A DNA stretch of 64,000 bases, taken from positions 1 to 64,000 of the forward strand of contig CP091135.1 in NCBI GenBank assembly GCA_021582655.1. The letters are read 5' to 3'. The translations under genes and the position numbers were made by a program. This stretch comes from Nitrosomonas sp. Its GTDB lineage: Bacteria; Pseudomonadota; Gammaproteobacteria; Burkholderiales; Nitrosomonadaceae. The notes under the pieces are model-generated. The model ran no database searches. It was not told the DNA's origin and saw only the letters and a program-made list of their open reading frames with translations. This document shows positions 36,861 to 47,430 of the stretch, in pieces; the first letter of the stretch is position 1; each line of letters opens with the position of its first letter.

Positions 36861-36867
36861 CATATTA

Positions 36868-37318
36868 ATCTCCAATAAACCAAAGGTTCGTCAAATTTAA
36901 CTTGGCTGCTTTTAATATTCCTTAAGATATATAGTGTGGTGCGTTAGCATTATACCTTTTAGATACTGATGAGGTATTTTTTTCTTACATATAACTTAGT
37001 ATTTTACTTACAATAAGAATAAGGACAATAAAAGACGCACAAAGAGATCATTCAAGGGATCTGACTGTAATGAGGAATGCTGATTTTTATGGAGCCAAAG
37101 GTTTCATAAAATACTAGGGAAGGGACCCGCCCAGCAAAGGGCAGAGAACCCAAGGAACCAGGTCTTGATATAGCAGTTATCCATAACTGCGTTTCGGGTA
37201 TTGTCTGCTGAAAAACAACCGAAGAAAGGCGTCTGCCAATATAACCCAACCAGTGCTGCTTTGCCGGTGTGCAATAACGCATGACAAAACTGGGTGATGG
37301 AAATCAAAATTCTTTTTG
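36868..37318. other. Intergenic region, no convincing gene
   Basis: This region of about 450 bp upstream of the protease and downstream of fic is AT-rich to 37030 and then more GC-balanced. Short minus-strand frames exist (such as 37052-37282) without recognisable products. A tight palindrome, GCAGTTAT-CC-ATAACTGC, lies at 37173-37190. It may be a decayed insertion, but I could not identify one. Confidence 0.4.
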
Positions 37319-38509
37319 TTACGGCTCGATGTTGTTTGGACGAATAAAACCCGGCCAAAGGCGATTTTCGGTATCAAGAAATACCAATCCCCTTTCGCGC
37401 AATCCTTTCAAGTCGCGCTGCTTGGTTTTGTCGTTAAGTTTGAGGTAAAGGCTTATGTACCACGGGGTTTGACGGATTTCTGCCAGCGGTAGCGGACGGC
37501 CCTTTTCCAGCAATTGGGAAACGATGGTGTATTGGCGGGCATTGATGCTTTTTTCGTCAAGGGCTCGGCGAATGTTGCTTTCAAACAGTAGCATGGTTAT
37601 CAGATGATTGACGCGATCATGCAGGGTGTTGATGGTTTGGCGCATGCCTTCCAGATGGAATTCGATGAAAATCTGATTCGGTGCCGGCCGTTTTTTTTCA
37701 GTCTGCTTGCGGCAGGTATTGAATAACGTGAAATAGTCATCGATATGGGCAAGGTAGTAGCGAGCCAATGCAAACGGCGCATAGCGATAACCGGCAGCCT
37801 GTAGCAATGTGGCTTCGATGACCCGGCCAACGCGACCGTTACCATCCCAGAAAGGATGAATCCGCTCAAAATACAGATGCACCAAAGGCGCCCGGATCAA
37901 AGCGGGAATCTTTGCCTGCTGCAATGCACCGTGCCAATCGATCAGAGCGCCGAGCAATCGCCTGACATCGTCGCCGAATTGCGGTGGTTTGTAGCGTCCG
38001 CCATGCGCCTCACTGCCGACATAAGTAATTCGGTTCTTCGGATTATCACGGATTTGCCCGGGCCGATTGTCCGGATGGGGTACCTCGTGGCAGATCAGGC
38101 GGTGCAATTCGAGAATAAATGCTTGATTCAGCACCCAACCGGCAGTAGCCGCGACTCGCCGTGACAGGTCATAAGCAGCCTTGATATTGACAGCGCGCCG
38201 CTGTTCGATTTCCTTCACTTGAGCCGGATCAAGCGCCAAAGCACTGGCGGTTTCGTCTTCGCTGAGGGTTCCGCCTTCGATGGTATTGGTACCGAATACA
38301 CTGCTGACCACCACCTCCCGCTCGAGTTGATTGGCCACCTGCGCCAAGGGCGAAGCGACGAAGCGCTCATGCGCGTCTTCCACGCGCTGAAGTGTCAATC
38401 CGGCTTGTGCAGCTTCGATGCCGATTTCAAATACGAATGGACCAAAGCGATCGGTATCGACACGATGGCTCAGATGAGCAAGGTCTTGGCTTAAACTGAA
38501 AGATGACAT
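37319..38509 (-). CDS. Fic family protein
   Basis: A 396-residue Fic protein. The catalytic motif HPFWDGNGRVGR matches HPFxDGNGRxxR, near residue 218. An N-terminal inhibitory motif TNTIEG ([S/T]xxxE[G/N]) near residue 74 marks a class II, self-inhibited Fic enzyme. The C-terminal 90 residues form a winged-helix-like region (LLEKGRPLPLAEI, LKGLRERGLVFLD). Fic enzymes usually transfer AMP to hydroxyl groups of target proteins. No antitoxin is adjacent, consistent with internal inhibition. A hairpin lies 9-32 bp upstream of the ATG. Confidence 0.9.
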   Translation of the reverse strand: MSSFSLSQDLAHLSHRVDTDRFGPFVFEIGIEAAQAGLTLQRVEDAHERFVASPLAQVANQLEREVVVSSVFGTNTIEGGTLSEDETASALALDPAQVKEIEQRRAVNIKAAYDLSRRVAATAGWVLNQAFILELHRLICHEVPHPDNRPGQIRDNPKNRITYVGSEAHGGRYKPPQFGDDVRRLLGALIDWHGALQQAKIPALIRAPLVHLYFERIHPFWDGNGRVGRVIEATLLQAAGYRYAPFALARYYLAHIDDYFTLFNTCRKQTEKKRPAPNQIFIEFHLEGMRQTINTLHDRVNHLITMLLFESNIRRALDEKSINARQYTIVSQLLEKGRPLPLAEIRQTPWYISLYLKLNDKTKQRDLKGLRERGLVFLDTENRLWPGFIRPNNIEP

Positions 38510-38517
38510 ATTGTCCG

Positions 38518-38541
38518 AAAAAATGTCCCAATAAATGGGAC
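38518..38541 (-). terminator. Hairpin with T run between fhs and fic
   Basis: On the minus strand GTCCCA-TTTAT-TGGGAC is followed by ATTTTTT and, 8 bases later, the fic ATG. It can end the fhs transcript, whose stop lies 85 bp upstream. TGTCC is repeated again next to the fic start, so the site could also serve as an operator for fic. Confidence 0.5.
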
Positions 38542-38625
38542 TTATTTTCTCATACTATTTAGTTATTTATTGCTTGTCTTTTGATAGTCATGTCGATAAA
38601 AATGTCCATCCCGATCAATCGGCAT

Positions 38626-40251
38626 TCAGATACCAATAATGTCGCCATCGTCACCTAAATCAATGCGATACGCGGCCGGGTCGTGCGGCAGTCCCGGCAT
38701 GGTGACGATGTCACCGGTCATGACCAGTAAATAGCCGGCACCTGCGGCGATACGCACCGCTTCTACCGGCAGCGGAAAAGCTTCCGGGTGACCGACTTTG
38801 GCGGGATCGCTGCTAAGCGACAAATGGGTTTTGGCGATACAAACCGGGAACCGGTCGTAACCCAATGCGCGGATTCGCTCGAGGTCTTTTTGGGCTGTCC
38901 TGCTGAACTCAACTTCGCTGGCGCCATAAATGGTGCTGGCAACGGCGGCGATCTTGTCCTCGGGTGTATCGTTTAAATCGTACAAATAGCGCACAGTCGG
39001 TTGCGGCCGGGCGGCTGCCGCGATCACTGCATGCGCCAGTGCTTCACCGCCGAAACCTCCGTCGGCAAAACCGGCAAACAGAGCGGTACTCACCCCAAGC
39101 CCGACACAGTATTGTTCGATGGTGTTCAGCTCGTCATCGGTATCGACAGCGAAACGGTTGATGGCGATGATCGGTTCAAAACCGAAAGCCTGCACGCTTT
39201 GCACATGATGCTGCAAGTGCGTCAGTCCGCGCTCGATTGCTTCGAGAGTGCCGGAACCGGAAGAATCGCCGCCGCCATGCACTCGCAGCGCCCGTACCGT
39301 GACGACCAGCACCACCGTGCTCGGCCATATGCCGGCACTGCGGCATTTCAAGTCAAAGAATTTTTCCGCGCCCAGATCGAAACCGAAGCCTGCTTCCGTC
39401 ACTACCCAATCGGCACAGGCCGCGGCAGTCTTGGTGGCGATCACGCTGTTGCAGCCGTGCGCGATGTTGCCGAAGGGGCCACCGTGCACGAAAGCCGGTA
39501 CACCTTCGGTGGTTTGCACCAGATTCGGCAGCATTGCATCCTGCAGCAAAGCCGCCATCGCGCCGGTTGCCCTAAGACTTTGTGCCGTGACCGGATTGCC
39601 GGAACGATCAAAGCCGACCAGGATACGTCCCAAACGCGCTTTGAGATCGGCGAGGTCTTCGGCCAGACACAGAATAGCCATCACCTCGGAAGCCGCAGTG
39701 ATGTCGAAACCGGTTTCCCGCGGCACGCCGTTGAGCCGCCCGCCCAATCCGATCACCGCTTGCCGCAGTGAACGGTCATTCATGTCCAGCACCCGGCGCC
39801 AGAAAACCTGGCGATGCTCCAGATCCAACTCACTGCGGAAATGAACGGCGTTGTCGAGCAAAGCGGCGAGTAGGTTGTGCGCCGCACCGACGGCATGCAG
39901 ATCGCCGGTAAAATGCATATTGATACGTGTCGACGGCTCAAGCTGACAACGGCCACCACCGGTACCGCCGCCTTTAATGCCAAAAACCGGGCCTAGCGAT
40001 GGCTCGCGCAACGCCAGCGCAACGTGCTGTCCGATACGCGCCAGCCCCTGCGCCAATCCGATTGAAACCGTCGTTTTCCCTTCGCCCGTGCGCGTCGGAT
40101 TAATCGCTGAAATCAGAACGATTTTGCCTTTCGGTTGAAAGTCTTTTTTCGGCAAAGCACCCAGCCGCAGTTTTGCCATATGCTCACCGAACAGCATGAG
40201 GCTATCCTGTTGCAGGCCAAGCTTTGCGGCAATATTGACTATGGATTGCAT
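38626..40251 (-). CDS. fhs: Formate-tetrahydrofolate ligase
   Basis: A 541-residue enzyme that makes 10-formyl-THF from formate, THF and ATP. The nucleotide loop is TRTGEGKTTVSIGLAQGL. The block FGIKGGGTGGGRCQLEPSTRINMHFTGDLHAV and the segments FVHGGPFGNIAHGCNSVIATK and TMPGLPHDPAAYRIDL are typical. The product is slightly shorter than the usual ~555 residues but has all main blocks. The start at 40251 lies in a normal position. It feeds one-carbon units to purine synthesis. Confidence 0.93.
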   Translation of the reverse strand: MQSIVNIAAKLGLQQDSLMLFGEHMAKLRLGALPKKDFQPKGKIVLISAINPTRTGEGKTTVSIGLAQGLARIGQHVALALREPSLGPVFGIKGGGTGGGRCQLEPSTRINMHFTGDLHAVGAAHNLLAALLDNAVHFRSELDLEHRQVFWRRVLDMNDRSLRQAVIGLGGRLNGVPRETGFDITAASEVMAILCLAEDLADLKARLGRILVGFDRSGNPVTAQSLRATGAMAALLQDAMLPNLVQTTEGVPAFVHGGPFGNIAHGCNSVIATKTAAACADWVVTEAGFGFDLGAEKFFDLKCRSAGIWPSTVVLVVTVRALRVHGGGDSSGSGTLEAIERGLTHLQHHVQSVQAFGFEPIIAINRFAVDTDDELNTIEQYCVGLGVSTALFAGFADGGFGGEALAHAVIAAAARPQPTVRYLYDLNDTPEDKIAAVASTIYGASEVEFSRTAQKDLERIRALGYDRFPVCIAKTHLSLSSDPAKVGHPEAFPLPVEAVRIAAGAGYLLVMTGDIVTMPGLPHDPAAYRIDLGDDGDIIGI

Positions 40252-40380
40252 GTCAGAAATTCGGGATCAAGAAATTGAATCCGCGCTATGATTCTGCGCT
40301 GCGGCATTGCGTTGTGCCCCAATATTTAATTGAGGTTAGAAAAGGTTTTGCGACCATCTATCCATTTCCCTGTCACTCGG

Positions 40381-40596
40381 TCAATCAACGCATGTTAATG
40401 TAGCCCGCTGCTCAAGCAGAGAAATAATCCGCTCGACCATGGAATGACCGGAGAATCCTGATTCTGTTTGCGATTGAAGCTGGCGAGCGGCTTTGGGCAG
40501 TGCTTGTGCCAGTTCCAGGATACGTTTGCGGGTTTGGGCTTTGCTCAAACCGGCGCTTTCAGCGATGAGGCGTGTTGTCAATCGGGGCGTTGTCAT
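40381..40596 (-). CDS. Small protein of unknown function
   Basis: A 71-residue product; AGGGGG lies about 6 bases before the ATG at 40596. The N-terminal half reads like a helix-turn-helix segment (LIAESAGLSKAQTRKRILELAQAL), and the rest is helical. It is downstream of guaA on the same strand, 131 bp away. It may be a small DNA-binding protein or a fragment of one. Confidence 0.4.
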   Translation of the reverse strand: MTTPRLTTRLIAESAGLSKAQTRKRILELAQALPKAARQLQSQTESGFSGHSMVERIISLLEQRATLTCVD

Positions 40597-40727
40597 GGCA
40601 GCCCCCTACGACTTATGAAGCGATCGTGCCAAATTGCTGCAATAGCTTTGGTAATCTGTACAGTACTGGGTGCCTTGATCTGAAGTGTTCTGGTGCCGTT
40701 CAGTACCTGGCGTTGCCAGACATCCAA

Positions 40728-42290
40728 TCACTCCCATTCAATGGTTGCCGGCGGTTTACCGGAAATATCGTAAACGACCCGGTTGATGCCGCGAATTTCG
40801 TTGATGATGCGATTGGATACCTTGCTTAATAGCGAGTACGGCAGCTCCGCCCAGTTGGCGGTCATGAAATCCTGTGTCTGGACGGCACGGAGCGCAATGA
40901 CGTATTCGTAGGTGCGTCCGTCCCCCATGACGCCGACCGATTTAACCGGCAGGAATACGGCGAAGGCTTGCGAGGTTTTTTCATACCAGCCGGAACGTTG
41001 TAATTCCTCGATGAAAATATGATCCGCCTGCCGCAATAGTTCCGCGTATTCATGCTTGACTTCGCCTAATATCCGTACTCCCAGACCGGGACCGGGAAAC
41101 GGGTGGCGGAACACCATATCGTGTGGCAGACCAAGCGCGAGACCCAGTTCACGGACTTCGTCCTTGAATAATTCGCGCAATGGTTCGAGCAGTTTCAAAT
41201 GCAGCGTCTCGGGCAATCCTCCGACATTGTGATGCGATTTGATCGTGTGCGCTTTTTTAGTCTTGGCGCCGGCGGATTCAATGACATCCGGATAAATGGT
41301 TCCTTGCGCCAGCCATTTGGCGTCGGTGATTTTCTCCGCCTCATTCTGAAATACTTCGACAAATTCCCGTCCGATGATACGGCGTTTTGCTTCGGGATCG
41401 GTAACGCCTTCCAGGTTACGGTAAAAATCGCGGCTCGCATCGATATGAATGACTTTCACCGCCAGATTTTTCGCGAACGTATCCATGACATATCTGGCTT
41501 CATTGGCCCGCAGCAAACCGTTATCAACAAAAACACAGGTCAGTTGATCGCCGATCGCGCGATGAATCAATGCTGCGGCCACCGATGAATCGACTCCGCC
41601 GGAGAGTCCCAGAATCACTTGTTGGTTGCCGACAGTCGCGCGGATCCGATCGACCGCTGCGTCGATAAAGCCGGGCATGGTCCAGTCAAAGCCGATACCG
41701 CAAATGTCGTGCACGAACCGGTCGATAATCGCTTTGCCTTGCAGGGTATGCGTTACTTCCGGGTGAAATTGAATCGCGTAAAAGTGCCGGGTGTCGTCGG
41801 CCATGGCGGCGATCGGTGTGGCCGCATTGCGTGCCATGACGGAAAACCCGTCAGGCAGCGTAACCACCTTATCGCCATGGCTCATCCAGACTTCAAGGCT
41901 GTGATTTCCGTCGGCATCAGTGCGATCTTTGAGATTTTGGAGCAATGCGCCATCGGGTGTGGTTTCTATTTCCGCGTAGCCGAATTCGCGGATGCGTGCA
42001 TTTTCAACCGCGCCGCCCAATTGTGCCGCCATGGTTTGCATGCCATAGCAGATCCCCAGAACAGGTACGTTCAGTTCGAATACGATTTGCGGCGCGCGCG
42101 GCGTTTCTTCGTCCGTGACGGATGCGGGGCCGCCCGACAGGATGATCCCGCTAGGATTATAGGTTTTGATGAAAGCATCGCCGACATCATAGGGATGCAA
42201 CTCGCAATACACATTGGTCTCGCGAACTCGGCGTGCGATCAATTGCGTGTATTGCGAGCCGAAATCGAGAATAAGGATTTTTTGATGCAT
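40728..42290 (-). CDS. guaA: GMP synthase (glutamine-hydrolysing)
   Basis: A 520-residue GuaA that converts XMP to GMP. The glutamine amidotransferase domain (residues 1-200) has its catalytic cysteine in VLGICYGMQ and histidine in [11 protein letters not shown]. The synthetase domain has the P-loop [16 protein letters not shown]. The C-terminal dimerisation domain ends in [12 protein letters not shown]. It starts 12 bp after guaB, so guaB-guaA form the usual operon. Confidence 0.97.
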   Translation of the reverse strand: MHQKILILDFGSQYTQLIARRVRETNVYCELHPYDVGDAFIKTYNPSGIILSGGPASVTDEETPRAPQIVFELNVPVLGICYGMQTMAAQLGGAVENARIREFGYAEIETTPDGALLQNLKDRTDADGNHSLEVWMSHGDKVVTLPDGFSVMARNAATPIAAMADDTRHFYAIQFHPEVTHTLQGKAIIDRFVHDICGIGFDWTMPGFIDAAVDRIRATVGNQQVILGLSGGVDSSVAAALIHRAIGDQLTCVFVDNGLLRANEARYVMDTFAKNLAVKVIHIDASRDFYRNLEGVTDPEAKRRIIGREFVEVFQNEAEKITDAKWLAQGTIYPDVIESAGAKTKKAHTIKSHHNVGGLPETLHLKLLEPLRELFKDEVRELGLALGLPHDMVFRHPFPGPGLGVRILGEVKHEYAELLRQADHIFIEELQRSGWYEKTSQAFAVFLPVKSVGVMGDGRTYEYVIALRAVQTQDFMTANWAELPYSLLSKVSNRIINEIRGINRVVYDISGKPPATIEWE

Positions 42291-42302
42291 TTCCGGGAAC
42301 GA

Positions 42303-43820
<1,518 letters not shown>

Positions 43821-43864
43821 TCAATTCAATCAATAATGCAGCCTATTTTCGCAACTTCGGCCTT

Positions 43865-44389
43865 ATGAAAAAAATCCTCATGCGATTAGAGCATCTTAGC
43901 AATGTTTATAAATTTCTCTTTTCCGTCAAGCGCATCAGTGTGTCGATACAGGCCGGGTTATTGGTTTTATTAACCTTTTCTTTTGCTCATGCGCAAATTT
44001 ACAAATGGGTCGATGAACACGGAAAAATACAGTATTCCGATCGTCCGCCTCCACCCGGAATGGCTAGGGAAGAAAAAACCATCAATGTGAAAACCGGGGT
44101 ATCCGCGCATAGCGATCTTGAAACAAAGGAAGGTGGCGATCTGGCGGATCAAAAGCTGGAATTTGAAAAGCGGCGGCAACAACGATTGGAGCAAGAGACC
44201 AATCAACAGACAGTTGTCGATGAAAATAAAAAGAAATGCATTGATGCAAAAACACAACTGAGCCTGTATGCGGATTCGCCGCGCTTAACCGTGCCGGATG
44301 GCTCGGGAGGCATTACTTATGTCGATGATGAAACGCGTCAGAAAAAAATTGACGAAGCCAACAAACTGATCGCAACTTTTTGTAAATGA
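43865..44389 (+). CDS. DUF4124 domain protein
   Basis: A product of up to 174 residues. A hydrophobic export signal (about 28-43, AGLLVLLTFSFAHA) is followed directly by the DUF4124 motif IYKWVDEHGKIQYSDRPPP. The rest is coiled-coil-like and charged, with a cysteine pair (KKCIDAK, ATFCK). The N-terminal 25 residues before the signal are unusually long; the ATG at 43880 is an alternative start. DUF4124 proteins are periplasmic or envelope-associated and of unknown role. Its stop overlaps the ATG of the next gene (ATGA), so both are probably translated together. Confidence 0.75.
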   Translation: MKKILMRLEHLSNVYKFLFSVKRISVSIQAGLLVLLTFSFAHAQIYKWVDEHGKIQYSDRPPPPGMAREEKTINVKTGVSAHSDLETKEGGDLADQKLEFEKRRQQRLEQETNQQTVVDENKKKCIDAKTQLSLYADSPRLTVPDGSGGITYVDDETRQKKIDEANKLIATFCK

Positions 44390-45852
44390 CCAATCGCTGT
44401 CTTTCACTGACTATTCGTTACGTTGAGGAAATGCTGATTAGTTGGCTGCACGAGCGTATCGCTCCGTTGCGCGGTATTCGCTTTCTCACCTACCTTGTTA
44501 ACCGGTTGCGGTCGCTGTGCTCCGTGCACCTCGCGTTTCATTGCGTTCGTCGAATTTATCCGCGCTTCCCTAGTTTTCTGAATAATTTGTTGCTGTGCAT
44601 GGTGGTTACGACGGCAAGCATACCGGTTTGGGCGCAACAATCCGGATATGATGTCGTGCATCGTTCGATACCGTGGCGGATTTTGGCCGGCGAGGATCTT
44701 ACGGAAACTGCCCGGCTGATTTACCCGAGAGATTCGTCTGCGCGTGAACACCTAATTCGCGCGATTATCCGTATCAATCCCGATCAATTTCCATACGGCG
44801 TCATTCAATCTTTGGAACCGGGAACGGTGATTCAATTTCCGGATTTGCGTACCATCGGAGTTCAAGCCAAAAGGCGTGCGTCCGGGCAATCCAGAATAAA
44901 AGCGGCGGCAACTTCATCCGATCGCCGAAATACCGGTGCACCGGAAGCAGGCGCTTCTTTGCACAGCGATCCTGGATTACTTCAACTGATTGCCCGACTG
45001 GAAAAAATTGCGGATGATGAAATGCACGCGCTGGCCGCATTGACAAACCATATTGCTGCGCTGGAATCATTGTTCGGTAAAATGCAAGCGCTTGCGTCGC
45101 TGGAAATACCGGTATCGGCAAGCGAAGCCGCTGAGAGGTTACCACTTGCGGCCCCGGATGAAAATTTCATGACTCCGTCACATCCCGGGAATCCAACGGA
45201 CAATACTGCATCAGTGACGATAGGTTCGGGGTCAGCCCCGGCGGCCGAGCAACAAGCAGCACATAACGCTCAATCCATGCTGCAGGATGCAATTCCTGAG
45301 TCATCTGTGGATTTTTTCTCCTCGACGGATCAGCTATTTTTACTGGCAATTTTACTGGCGTTGCTCATGGTTTTGGTTTTTATTCGCTATCGTAGCCCGA
45401 TCAAAAAATTCTTTGTATCTTCAAGAAACGCGGCTGTTGACGCAAGCAGGCATGAGCAGCAATATGAATCCTTATTGCTACGGCGTAATGCAACCGATAC
45501 GCGCCAATTCCAGCCGCTTTCCGCGTCAGTCGACCAAGCCATCGCCGAAGTGAATCAGCTGATCGAGCAAAATAATAACGAGGCGGCAATCGCATTGCTG
45601 CAAAAACAGCTTGCCGCGCAACATCATGATATTCAAAGCTGGTTACGGTTATTCGAACTGCTATATAAGACCGGCAATCGGCGTGATTTCAAGAAAAATG
45701 CCCGAAGATTCAAAAGAATGAATTTATTCCCGGATATCTGGCAACAAATTCAGGCACTGGGAAGCCGGCTCGAACCGAATGAGTCGTTGTATTTCAACGA
45801 GCAAAAACGTAAGGAGAAATTTTTTCCGGAACCGATGGATTCCACGCAGTGA
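44386..45852 (+). CDS. FimV-like membrane protein with repeat-derived N-terminus
   Basis: The 488-codon frame begins at an ATG that overlaps the previous stop. Codons 15-62 are read from repeat copy D and are not part of the ancestral protein. A signal-like segment follows (FLNNLLLCMVVTTASIPVWAQQ), then a LysM/FimV-like domain (VVHRSIPWRILAGEDLTETARLIYP, GTVIQFPDL). A proline- and serine-rich linker leads to a membrane helix (QLFLLAILLALLMVLVFI, about 310-327) and a C-terminal FimV-like helical repeat region (AIAEVNQLIEQNNNEAAIALLQKQL). FimV proteins bind peptidoglycan and act in pilus or polar assembly. The true start is uncertain; ATG 44599 would truncate the signal. Confidence 0.65.
   Translation: MTNRCLSLTIRYVEEMLISWLHERIAPLRGIRFLTYLVNRLRSLCSVHLAFHCVRRIYPRFPSFLNNLLLCMVVTTASIPVWAQQSGYDVVHRSIPWRILAGEDLTETARLIYPRDSSAREHLIRAIIRINPDQFPYGVIQSLEPGTVIQFPDLRTIGVQAKRRASGQSRIKAAATSSDRRNTGAPEAGASLHSDPGLLQLIARLEKIADDEMHALAALTNHIAALESLFGKMQALASLEIPVSASEAAERLPLAAPDENFMTPSHPGNPTDNTASVTIGSGSAPAAEQQAAHNAQSMLQDAIPESSVDFFSSTDQLFLLAILLALLMVLVFIRYRSPIKKFFVSSRNAAVDASRHEQQYESLLLRRNATDTRQFQPLSASVDQAIAEVNQLIEQNNNEAAIALLQKQLAAQHHDIQSWLRLFELLYKTGNRRDFKKNARRFKRMNLFPDIWQQIQALGSRLEPNESLYFNEQKRKEKFFPEPMDSTQ
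44427..44569 (+). repeat. Dispersed MITE-like element, copy D
   Basis: A 143-bp copy, one of the best preserved: left end GGAAATGCTGATTAGTTGGC, interior CACGAGCGTATCGCTCCG, right end CGAATTTATCCGCGCTTCC. It lies wholly inside the open frame of the FimV-like gene, which passes through it without a stop. Confidence 0.8.
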
Positions 45853-45970
45853 TCGACGCAATCCGGTTTACGATTGCAATCATCATTTTTTTTGCCCGGC
45901 AGGCGGTCGAAGAGCGTTTCCGAGACGGGTGATACCAGGTAAAAGCGGGCAAGAGCGCGGTTTATACGGC

Positions 45971-46006
45971 CGGCTGCACGAGCGCATCGCTTCATCAATG
46001 CTTCCC
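45971..46006 (+). repeat. Dispersed MITE-like element, copy E (internally deleted)
   Basis: Only GGCTGCACGAGCGCATCGC from the left interior and the right end ATCAATGCTTCCC remain, joined directly. The left terminal repeat is missing. The last four codons and the stop of the minus-strand decarboxylase gene lie in this stub. Confidence 0.55.
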
Positions 46007-47314
46007 TAAGTCGCTTAAAAACCGATTAAGAATTTCCTGCTTGGCATGCGGCATTACAACAACATGTGCATACGATGCTTGTTGTTCGCCAAGCGCCATC
46101 CGCATGGTAGCCAGTGAGTAGCGCGCTATGACAGCTTTGCCGGGGGTTCTGAAATATACTGTGTTCGAGCGGTCGTTAGCGCGCACCGGTTGAAGGTCGC
46201 CGTAATGATTGTTCATTTCCTTGAGTAAATAATCCGTGTTTTCCAGCATGGTCCGAGCATCGGCCGCTTGCTGTGCGAATGCGGATTCCGAGCTGAAGAA
46301 ATAGAATTCTGCCGGTTTTACCGCATCGCGTGAACAAGTGATTGTCCCGGGTACCTGATGAACGTATTCAGGATTGTGGATACGGCTGAATTGTGCAAGA
46401 AAGCGTTCAAAGTTGGTACGTGTGGTGATGAATAAACCGGCCGGAGATGGGAAGCCGAAAAACTTATGACAGGAAATGGCAATAGAGTCATAACGTTTAT
46501 GTTTGGTACCGGTTGCCGGATCGTTCGCTTCATGCAGCAAATCCGCGGCAAAGCGGGTGTGTGGCAAGTAACCGCCAAATAAAGCCGCATCCAAATGAAG
46601 GTATGCGACTCGGTTTTTTAGCCTGGCTTGAATTGCGTCAATCGGATCGATCGAGCCTTTAAAGGTGGTGCCTATGGTTGCAACCACCAAGGCGGGATGA
46701 TTCGGATTGTTGTTCAACTGTCGCTCCAAATCCTCGGTGTCCATGCCGCCATCGGGGCGCGTCGCCACCATTATCCAATCAAGCTGTAACAAATCTCTGA
46801 GAATTTGAATCGAATAATGCGCTTCCCGGGTAAAGTAGATTTTTGGCGGAACACCGGTTGCATGGTTCAAAATCGTGCGCCCCAGATACAATCCATGCAT
46901 ATTGCTATCCGTACCGCTATTGGTCAGGAATCCCCACAGATTGTCCGGTGGAAATCCATAAACGGCGCCAAAACGATCGATCAATTCCGCTTCGAATGCA
47001 TGACTGTTAAACGGAATAGGGCTGTGATCGTAAGGATTACCGATGTTGTTGAATGGAAATCGGGTTAAACCGGTGATTTCGAGTTGTTTTCGCCAAGCGA
47101 AAAACTCCTCCGGCAAACTGGCCATGTTGATCGGATATCCGAGCATTCGGTTTTTTCGCTGCTCAAGATCCTGCATTGCCTGGAGCGTGCCGGAAGCGCT
47201 GTGCTGTACGTGCGATGCAGGGGTATTGGCAAATAACGCATAGGGGGAACACATTGCAATGGCAGCGGTTGTACCCGACACACTCAAAAATTGACGCCGA
47301 TTGACTAACATCAT
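45995..47314 (-). CDS. PLP-dependent decarboxylase with Tat-type signal
   Basis: A 439-residue group II amino acid decarboxylase, closest in feel to histidine decarboxylase. The PLP lysine is in SCHKFFGFPSPAG. Other family blocks are NLWGFLTNSGTDSNMHGLYLGR, YFTREAHYSIQ and YLHLDAALFGGYLP. The N-terminus MMLVNRRQFLSVSGTTAAIAM...FANTPA looks like a twin-arginine export signal (NRRQFL). That is unusual for a PLP enzyme, since the cofactor is loaded in the cytoplasm, and Tat export of the folded enzyme would fit. The C-terminus ends LGKH within a repeat remnant. Substrate is uncertain. Confidence 0.8.
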   Translation of the reverse strand: MMLVNRRQFLSVSGTTAAIAMCSPYALFANTPASHVQHSASGTLQAMQDLEQRKNRMLGYPINMASLPEEFFAWRKQLEITGLTRFPFNNIGNPYDHSPIPFNSHAFEAELIDRFGAVYGFPPDNLWGFLTNSGTDSNMHGLYLGRTILNHATGVPPKIYFTREAHYSIQILRDLLQLDWIMVATRPDGGMDTEDLERQLNNNPNHPALVVATIGTTFKGSIDPIDAIQARLKNRVAYLHLDAALFGGYLPHTRFAADLLHEANDPATGTKHKRYDSIAISCHKFFGFPSPAGLFITTRTNFERFLAQFSRIHNPEYVHQVPGTITCSRDAVKPAEFYFFSSESAFAQQAADARTMLENTDYLLKEMNNHYGDLQPVRANDRSNTVYFRTPGKAVIARYSLATMRMALGEQQASYAHVVVMPHAKQEILNRFLSDLGKH

Positions 47315-47382
47315 TTTCGCCTGTTGAGAGATTACCCCATTGGATTATCAGGCTTGCGGCAAAGTTCATCGCAGGAGAGTGC

Positions 47383-47401
47383 CGAATTAATCAGCATTTC
47401 C
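47383..47401 (+). repeat. Solo terminal repeat of the MITE-like family
   Basis: CGAATTAATCAGCATTTCC matches the right end of the dispersed element, but the rest is absent. It lies in the 116-bp gap between dnaE and the decarboxylase gene. Confidence 0.45.
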
Positions 47402-47430
47402 TTAAATAGGCTAATGGTGCGTGAGTTGGA

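Noticed and set aside
37173..37190. Tight palindrome GCAGTTAT-CC-ATAACTGC
   Set aside because: A two-base loop is too small for a normal terminator, no T run follows, and it is not near a start codon.
37052..37377. Minus-strand frames that might be a transposase remnant near fic
   Set aside because: No transposase motif (DDE, HTH) is visible in any frame and no terminal repeats could be paired.
39001..39844. Plus-strand frames of 198-256 codons opposite fhs
   Set aside because: Antisense shadows of formate-THF ligase, whose conserved motifs span the whole region.
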